A stretch of DNA of 7,514 nt from DATJWY01 sp035500775. GTDB taxonomy: Bacteria > Pseudomonadota > Alphaproteobacteria > Acetobacterales > Acetobacteraceae. The position numbers were made by a program, and so were the translations under genes. The DNA is taken from the NCBI GenBank assembly GCA_035500775.1, contig DATJWY010000134.1, forward strand, positions 1 to 7,514, in the 5' to 3' direction. Positions 1 to 4,415 of this stretch are shown piece by piece (positions within the stretch are counted from its first letter, which is position 1; each line of letters starts with the position of its first letter). The notes beneath the pieces are model-generated. The model made no database searches, had not been told where the DNA came from, and saw nothing but the letters and a program-made list of their open reading frames with translations.

Positions 1-7
1 ATTACTT

Positions 8-65
8 AAGTATTGGATTCCAAAGGCTTAGCCTTTGGCAGGGTCCAGGGGCAGAGCCCCTGGCC
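8..65 (+). repeat. Double-hairpin intergenic repeat, copy A
   Basis: Two adjacent perfect hairpins lie just upstream of hpnE. Hairpin 1 pairs CCAAAGGC (20-27) with GCCTTTGG (31-38) across a TTA loop. Hairpin 2 pairs CCAGGGGC (45-52) with GCCCCTGG (56-63) across an AGA loop. They are joined by a short CAGGGT linker. The lead-in AAGTATTGGATTCC (8-21) recurs in copies C and E. The window starts inside ATTACTTAAGTATT, which is nearly self-complementary, so an inverted partner copy probably lies just left of the window. The family is REP/BIME-like in form; I cannot give it a published name. Confidence 0.85.
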
Positions 66-110
66 TTTCCTCCAACCAACGCCGTGTACGCCTCCGGAAC
101 CATTCCCTCC

Positions 111-1352
111 ATGCCCCAAGCCCACATCATCGGCGGCGGCCTCGCCGGCCTCGCCGCCGCGCTGGACCTGCAGGATGCCGGCTGGCAAGTCAGCCTCTAC
201 GAGGCTGGCCCCGCGTTAGGCGGCCGTTGCCGCTCCTATTTCGACCGCGAGTTGGGCTGCCGGATCGATAACGGCAATCACCTGCTGCTCTCCGGCAATC
301 GCGCCGCGATGGGTTTCCTGGCGCGCATCGGCAGCCGGGACACGCTGGGCGGCCCAGCCGAGCCGCTCTTCCCGTTCGTGGACCTCACGACCGGCGAACG
401 CTGGACGGTACGCCCCAATCGCGGCCGCCTGCCCTGGTGGGTGTTCGTGCGGAACCGCCGCGTTCCGGGCGCACGACCTGGCGAATTCCTCTCCCTGCTC
501 TCCCTCTCCCGCGCCGGCGCCGAGGCGACGGTCGCGGACACGCTCCGCCCCGGCGCGCTGTATCGCCGCCTGCTGGAGCCGCTGGCGATCGCGGCGCTGA
601 ACACAAGCCCCGAGACGGGCAGCGCCCGGCTGCTGGACGCCGTGGTGCGCGAGACGCTGGCGCAAGGCGGCGAGGCCTGCGTGCCCGTCTTCCCGCGCGA
701 GGGATTGTCGGAGAGCTTCATCGACCCGGCGGCCGCGTATCTTTCCGCCCGCGGCGCCGAGATCCGCACCGGTAGCCGCGTCGCCGGCCTCACCATCGAA
801 GGCGGCCGGGTGGCGGAGCTTGCCCTGCCTGAAGGCAAGCTGCCGCTCGGCCCGGAGGACGCGGTGGTGCTCGCCGTGCCCCCCCCGGTCGCGGCGACCC
901 TGCTGCCCGGCCTGACCGTGCCCGACCAGTTCGAGGCCATCGCCAACCTGCATTACCGCTTCGAGGCCGAGCCCGGCCCGGCCGGCTTCATCGGCCTGGT
1001 CGGCGGCACGGCGGAATGGGTGTTCGTCAAGCCGGGCATCGTCTCCATCACCATCAGCGCCGCCAACCGCCTCGCCGACCACGCGCCCGAGGCACTGGCG
1101 GAAACGGTGTGGCGCGAGGTGCAGGCGGCGCTCGGCATCACCGCGCCGCTCCCCGCCTGGCGGCTGGTACGGGAAAAGCGCGCCACCTTCGCCGCGACCC
1201 CGGCTCAGGACGCGCGCCGCCCCGGTCCGCGCGCGGCGGGGCTCGCCAACCTGGCGCTGGCGGGCGACTGGACCGCGACCGGCTTGCCCGCAACGATCGA
1301 AGGTGCAATCAGATCAGGCTGCACCGCAGCACGCGCCTTGCGTGCCGCCTGA
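111..1352 (+). CDS. hpnE: Hydroxysqualene dehydroxylase HpnE (FAD-dependent)
   Basis: This 413-residue flavoprotein of the amine-oxidase/phytoene-desaturase fold is expected to reduce hydroxysqualene to squalene. That is the third step of the HpnC-HpnD-HpnE route from farnesyl diphosphate. The N-terminal Rossmann motif GGGLAG (residues 8-13) is followed by the acidic residue E31 that ends the second strand and by the GGRCRSY segment (37-43). The family-typical stretches IDNGNHLLLSGN and FPFVDLTTGERW follow. Near the C-terminus, LAGDWTATGLPATIEGA is the second FAD-contact motif. I chose ATG 111 because the family begins just before the Rossmann strand. An in-frame GTG at 84 would add nine residues without family character. 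The stop TGA overlaps the ATG of shc by one base, so the two are probably one transcript and translationally coupled. hpnC and hpnD are expected to the left. Length is normal for the family and no key motif is missing. Confidence 0.95.
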   Translation: MPQAHIIGGGLAGLAAALDLQDAGWQVSLYEAGPALGGRCRSYFDRELGCRIDNGNHLLLSGNRAAMGFLARIGSRDTLGGPAEPLFPFVDLTTGERWTVRPNRGRLPWWVFVRNRRVPGARPGEFLSLLSLSRAGAEATVADTLRPGALYRRLLEPLAIAALNTSPETGSARLLDAVVRETLAQGGEACVPVFPREGLSESFIDPAAAYLSARGAEIRTGSRVAGLTIEGGRVAELALPEGKLPLGPEDAVVLAVPPPVAATLLPGLTVPDQFEAIANLHYRFEAEPGPAGFIGLVGGTAEWVFVKPGIVSITISAANRLADHAPEALAETVWREVQAALGITAPLPAWRLVREKRATFAATPAQDARRPGPRAAGLANLALAGDWTATGLPATIEGAIRSGCTAARALRAA

Positions 1353-3352
1353 TGGAAACCACGACCATGCCGAGCGAGACATTGCTCCGGCCTGATTCGA
1401 CCCGGGAAGATTCCGCCATGCTGGACAGCACCTTGCTGGAAAACGTCGTCAATCGCGCCGCCACGGCGCTGGAGCGGCGCCAGAATGCGGACGGGCACTG
1501 GGTTTTCGAGCTTGAGGCCGATGCCACGATTCCGGCGGAATACGTGCTGCTCGAACATTTCCTCGACCGGATCGATCCTGAACTGGAAGAGAAGATCGGC
1601 GTCTACCTGCGCGGGACCCAGGGCGAGCATGGCGGCTGGCCACTGTTCCACGGCGGCGCGCTGAACATCTCCGCCAGCGTGAAGGCGTATTTCGCCCTGC
1701 GTTGCATCGGCGATTCCCCGGACGCGCCGCACATGGTCCGGGCGCGCGAGGCGATCCTCGCCGCCGGCGGCGCCGAGCACAGCAACGTCTTCACCCGCAT
1801 TCAGCTCGCGCTGTACGGCGAGATCCCCTGGCGCGGCGTGCCGAACATGCCGGTCGAGATCATGAGCCTGCCGGAGTGGTTCTTCTTCCACCTCTCCAAG
1901 GTTTCCTACTGGTCGCGCACCGTGATCGTGCCGCTGCTCGTGCTGATGGCGAAGCGGCCGCAAGCCCGCAATCCGCGCGGCATCCATGTCCAGGAACTGT
2001 TCCGCACGCCGCCCGAGCAGGTGCGGGACTGGAATCACACCGCATCGCGCTCGGCCTGGGCGCCGGTGTTCCACAAGCTCGATTCGGTGCTGAAGGTTGT
2101 CGAACCGTTCTTCCCGCGCGGGCCGCGCGAGCGGGCGATCGACAGCGCGGTGAGGTTCGTCACGGAGCGGCTGAACGGCGAGGACGGCCTCGGCGGCATC
2201 TACCCGGCGATGGCCAACACCGTGATGATGTACGACACGCTGGGCTACAGCCCGGATCATCCGGACGCCGTGACCGCCTGGAACGCGGTGCGCCGGCTGA
2301 TGGTGGTGCATGACGACCGCGCCTATTGCCAGCCTTGCTTCTCCCCGGTCTGGGATACCAGCCTCGCCGGGCACGCCATGGCGGAAGTGGCGGGCCCCGG
2401 CATCGCCAATGACGAAGACCCGGCCGGCAAGGCCGTTACCGCCGCCTGCCAGTGGCTGAAGGGGCGGCAGATCCTGAACGTGCGCGGCGACTGGACGGTA
2501 CGCCGCCCGAACGTGCAGCCCGGCGGCTGGGCCTTCCAGTACTGGAACGATTACTATCCGGACGTTGATGATACCGCCGTCGTCGGCATGCTGCTGCACC
2601 GCTCGGGCGACCCCGCCTATGCCGAGGCAATCGCGCGGGCGCGCGACTGGGTCGTCGGCATGCAGAGCAGCGATGGCGGCTGGGGCGCGTTCGAGCCCGA
2701 GAACACGCATTACTACCTGAACCACATCCCCTTCGCCGATCACGGCGCCCTGCTCGACCCGCCGACGGCGGACGTGACCGCGCGCTGCATCTCCTTCCTC
2801 TGCCAGATCGGGATGAAGCCGGACGAGCCGGTGATCCAGCGGGCCATCGCCTATCTGCGGCGGGAACAGGAGAAGGATGGCAGCTGGTTCGGCCGCTGGG
2901 GCACCAATTACATCTACGGCACCTGGTCGGTGCTCTGCGCCCTCAACGCCGCCGGCGTGACGGCGGATGACCCGGCGGTGCGGCGCGCTGTCGAGTGGCT
3001 GGTCTCGGTGCAGCGCGAGGACGGCGGCTGGGGCGAGGACGAGGAAAGCTACGCCGACGCCCCGCATGGCCAGTTCCACGAGAGCACACCGTCGCAGACC
3101 GCCTGGGCGCTGCTCGGGCTGATGGCGGCGGGCGAGGCCGATCATCCAGCGGTGGCGCGCGGCATCGCGTATCTCGGGCGGACGCAACGGGACGATGGCG
3201 AGTGGGACGAGTTGCCCTATACCGCCGTCGGGTTCCCGCGCGTGTTCTACCTGCGCTACCACGGCTACCGGCTGTTCTTCCCGCTGCTGGCTCTCTCGCG
3301 CTATCGCAACTTGCGGCAGGGCAATAGCCGGCAGGTGGCTTTCGGGTTCTGA
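1352..3352 (+). CDS. shc: Squalene-hopene cyclase
   Basis: This monotopic inner-membrane terpene cyclase (also called HpnF) folds squalene into hopene and diplopterol. Counting from ATG 1352 it has 666 residues. The catalytic DXDD motif is DVDD at 404-407, within YPDVDDTAVVG; its middle Asp supplies the proton. QW repeats of the Q-x3-G-x-W type, which brace the alpha/alpha barrels, are visible at Q44-W50, Q438-W444, Q506-W512, Q554-W560 and Q612-W618. A GFP-type motif (TAVGFPRVFYL, 624-634) lies near the end, followed by the family-typical RYHGYRLFFPLLALSRYR. The start is uncertain. ATG 1352 overlaps the hpnE stop but lacks a clear ribosome site. ATG 1418 (residue 23) has a GGGAAG site eight bases ahead and leaves a normal 644-residue enzyme. 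The identity is firm: every hallmark of a class II triterpene cyclase is present. Confidence 0.98.
   Translation: METTTMPSETLLRPDSTREDSAMLDSTLLENVVNRAATALERRQNADGHWVFELEADATIPAEYVLLEHFLDRIDPELEEKIGVYLRGTQGEHGGWPLFHGGALNISASVKAYFALRCIGDSPDAPHMVRAREAILAAGGAEHSNVFTRIQLALYGEIPWRGVPNMPVEIMSLPEWFFFHLSKVSYWSRTVIVPLLVLMAKRPQARNPRGIHVQELFRTPPEQVRDWNHTASRSAWAPVFHKLDSVLKVVEPFFPRGPRERAIDSAVRFVTERLNGEDGLGGIYPAMANTVMMYDTLGYSPDHPDAVTAWNAVRRLMVVHDDRAYCQPCFSPVWDTSLAGHAMAEVAGPGIANDEDPAGKAVTAACQWLKGRQILNVRGDWTVRRPNVQPGGWAFQYWNDYYPDVDDTAVVGMLLHRSGDPAYAEAIARARDWVVGMQSSDGGWGAFEPENTHYYLNHIPFADHGALLDPPTADVTARCISFLCQIGMKPDEPVIQRAIAYLRREQEKDGSWFGRWGTNYIYGTWSVLCALNAAGVTADDPAVRRAVEWLVSVQREDGGWGEDEESYADAPHGQFHESTPSQTAWALLGLMAAGEADHPAVARGIAYLGRTQRDDGEWDELPYTAVGFPRVFYLRYHGYRLFFPLLALSRYRNLRQGNSRQVAFGF
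1404..1409 (+). promoter_or_regulatory. Ribosome-binding-like site inside the 5' end of shc
   Basis: GGGAAG lies eight bases upstream of ATG 1418, an in-frame start 22 codons inside the longest shc reading frame. It is better placed than anything upstream of ATG 1352 or ATG 1367. The residues between 1352 and 1418 lie outside the recognisable cyclase fold, so initiation at 1418 is a real alternative. This is read from the sequence only. Confidence 0.45.
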
Positions 3353-3373
3353 CGATCGGGCTGGGGGAGGCAA

Positions 3374-3428
3374 GGCCAGGGGCTTTGCCCCTGGACCCCA
3401 TCAAAGGCGAAGCCTTTGAAATCCATTA
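3374..3428 (-). repeat. Double-hairpin intergenic repeat, copy B (inverted)
   Basis: This is the same element as copy A on the opposite strand, 21 bases after the shc stop. Read on the plus strand, hairpin 2 comes first: CCAGGGGC (3376-3383) with GCCCCTGG (3387-3394). Hairpin 1 follows: TCAAAGGC (3401-3408) with GCCTTTGA (3412-3419). The outer pair of hairpin 1 is T-A here but C-G in copy A, a change that keeps the pairing. The lead-in (AATGGATTT on the minus strand) faces copy C. Confidence 0.85.
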
Positions 3429-3435
3429 TTTTTTT
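3401..3435 (+). terminator. Possible rho-independent terminator after shc
   Basis: The 8-bp hairpin of copy B (3401-3408 with 3412-3419, loop GAA) is followed by ATTATTTTTTT, with seven consecutive T at 3429-3435. The stem is only moderately GC-rich, and nine bases separate it from the T run. It may therefore be weak or only partial. It would end the hpnE-shc transcript. The T run is not shared by the other repeat copies, so the terminator function looks specific to this copy. Confidence 0.45.
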
Positions 3436-3469
3436 GCCACCTGCGCCTGACATCGGGCGCGTTACGCCA

Positions 3470-3527
3470 AAGTATTGGGATCCAAGGGCCTCCCGGCCCT
3501 TGGCGGGTCCAGGGCGGAGCCCTGGCC
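3470..3527 (+). repeat. Double-hairpin intergenic repeat, copy C
   Basis: This direct-orientation copy sits 41 bases after copy B and faces it. Hairpin 1 pairs CCAAGGGCC (3482-3490) with GGCCCTTGG (3495-3503), nine pairs with a TCCC loop. Hairpin 2 pairs CCAGGGC (3509-3515) with GCCCTGG (3519-3525), seven pairs with a GGA loop. The lead-in AAAGTATTGGGATCC matches copy A almost exactly. Stem lengths and bases differ from A and B on both arms together. Confidence 0.85.
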
Positions 3528-3555
3528 TTACCGCTTGATGAAAACACTCCGATTT

Positions 3556-3559
3556 GGAG
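3556..3559 (+). promoter_or_regulatory. Ribosome-binding site of hpnG
   Basis: GGAG stands nine bases before TTG 3569 and is the only good ribosome site near the 5' end of hpnG. It decides the start in favour of TTG 3569 over TTG 3554, which has no such site and would place GGAG inside the coding sequence. The residues from 3569 (MIGIVVGL) also match where this family normally begins. Confidence 0.6.
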
Positions 3560-3568
3560 CCAGATAAT

Positions 3569-4222
3569 TTGATCGGCATCGTCGTTGGCCTGGCCGCCGA
3601 GGCGCGGATGGCGCAGCCGCTCGGCGGCGTCATCGGAATCGGCGGCGGCACTTATCCGGGTGCGCTGGAAGCCGCGGACCGACTGGCGACGCGTGGCGTG
3701 CGGGGTCTGATCAGCTTCGGCCTGGCCGGCGGATTGGACCCGATGCTCGCGCCCGGCAGTCTCGTGGTTCCCGGCGCCATCCTGGTGGGCACGCAACGCT
3801 ACCCGACCGATCCCGGGCTCTCGGCGCGGATGGGCGGCGCGGATGGGCGCGTCCTGCTCGGCGGCGACGCGGTGGTGGCGGACGTGGCCGCGAAGGCGGC
3901 GCTCTGGCGGGGTACCGGCGCGGCGGCGGTGGACCTGGAAAGCGGCGCGGTGGCGGAGGTGGCGACGCGTTACGGCCTACCCTTCGCCGCCCTCCGCGCG
4001 GTGTGCGATCCGGCGACGCGGTCGCTGCCGCCGGCGGCATTGTTGGCCCTGGACCAGCAGACGGGCGGGATCGGGCTGGGGCGGGTCATCGGGTCCCTGC
4101 TGCACGATCCGGGGCAAATTCCGGCGCTGCTCGCGCTGGCGTGGGATGCGCGCGCGGCCCGCCGGGCGCTGATCGCGCGCGCGCGGAGCCTGCCGGCTTT
4201 TTCTGGCGAGATTCTGGCCTGA
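3569..4222 (+). CDS. hpnG: Hopanoid-associated nucleoside phosphorylase HpnG
   Basis: This 217-residue member of the purine nucleoside phosphorylase/MTA-SAH nucleosidase superfamily is expected to remove adenine from adenosylhopane, giving the ribosyl-hopane intermediate of bacteriohopanetetrol-type lipids. Visible motifs are the opening strand IGIVVGLAAEAR with E11, the glycine-rich GLAGGLDPMLAPG (51-63) that corresponds to the family's strand-and-turn segment, the ribose/base-site VDLES (121-125, E124), and RAVCDPA with the likely catalytic Asp D147. The start is a TTG served by GGAG; TTG 3554 would add five residues. The gene lies 216 bases after shc, beyond a repeat pair and a possible terminator, so it may be transcribed separately from hpnE-shc. 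Its substrate-supplying partner HpnH (a radical SAM enzyme) is not in the window. The assignment rests on family resemblance and on the hpnE-shc context. Confidence 0.9.
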   Translation: MIGIVVGLAAEARMAQPLGGVIGIGGGTYPGALEAADRLATRGVRGLISFGLAGGLDPMLAPGSLVVPGAILVGTQRYPTDPGLSARMGGADGRVLLGGDAVVADVAAKAALWRGTGAAAVDLESGAVAEVATRYGLPFAALRAVCDPATRSLPPAALLALDQQTGGIGLGRVIGSLLHDPGQIPALLALAWDARAARRALIARARSLPAFSGEILA

Positions 4223-4232
4223 TATAGGGGCA

Positions 4233-4290
4233 GACCAGGGCTCTGCCCTGGACCCGCTGGGGCCTTGAGGCCCCAGACCCCCAATCACTT
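4233..4290 (-). repeat. Double-hairpin intergenic repeat, copy D (inverted)
   Basis: This copy lies ten bases after the hpnG stop. On the plus strand, hairpin 2 is CCAGGGC (4235-4241) with GCCCTGG (4245-4251), loop TCT. Hairpin 1 is CTGGGGCC (4257-4264) with GGCCCCAG (4269-4276), loop TTGA. The hairpin 1 stem differs at several positions from copies A-C, yet all eight pairs are intact. The lead-in faces copy E. No T run follows, so it is a poor candidate for an intrinsic terminator. Confidence 0.85.
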
Positions 4291-4348
4291 TAAGTAATGG
4301 ATTCCACAGGCTTGGCCTTTGACGGGCCCCCGCGAGCGCGCGCTCGTG
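4291..4348 (+). repeat. Double-hairpin intergenic repeat, copy E (diverged)
   Basis: The lead-in TAAGTAATGGATTCC (4291-4305) clearly belongs to the family and abuts copy D head-to-head. Hairpin 1 is decayed: AGGC (4308-4311) pairs with GCCT (4315-4318), and one mismatch separates this from two outer pairs. At the place of hairpin 2 stands an unrelated stem of similar size, CGCGAGC (4331-4337) with GCTCGTG (4342-4348), seven pairs including one G-T. It contains the 14-base perfect palindrome 4333-4346. Confidence 0.65.
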
Positions 4349-4403
4349 ATTTGTGGCCCCCGAGACCTCCGACAGAATACTGGCGCAGCCTTATGGCCCC
4401 GAC

Positions 4404-4408
4404 GGGGA
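4404..4408 (+). promoter_or_regulatory. Ribosome-binding site of the fusion gene
   Basis: GGGGA lies seven bases ahead of ATG 4416 and supports that codon as the start. The in-frame GTG at 4353 would add 21 residues that begin only five bases after repeat copy E and have no ribosome site. Confidence 0.55.
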
Positions 4409-4415
4409 CACATCC

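Noticed and set aside
84..110. GTG 84 as the start of hpnE
   Set aside because: The nine added residues have no family character and no ribosome site; ATG 111 starts at the expected distance before the FAD-binding strand.
216..1082. Long minus-strand frames opposite hpnE, including 288 and 222 codons
   Set aside because: Same antisense effect. There is no family resemblance, no ribosome site, and they lie entirely within a well-supported gene.
1205..3373. A 722-codon open frame on the minus strand across shc
   Set aside because: It is the antisense shadow of a very GC-rich gene: third-position G/C suppresses stops on the opposite strand. The translation is rich in R, H, A and G with no recognisable domain, while the plus strand has a complete cyclase.
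3434..3476. A sigma-70-like promoter for hpnG in the B-C spacer
   Set aside because: TTGCCA at 3434-3439 could serve as a -35, but no acceptable -10 lies 16-18 bases later. Not strong enough to annotate.
8..4348. The dispersed repeats as a CRISPR array
   Set aside because: The copies are kilobases apart, occur in both orientations, are themselves double palindromes, and have genes rather than short unique spacers between them.
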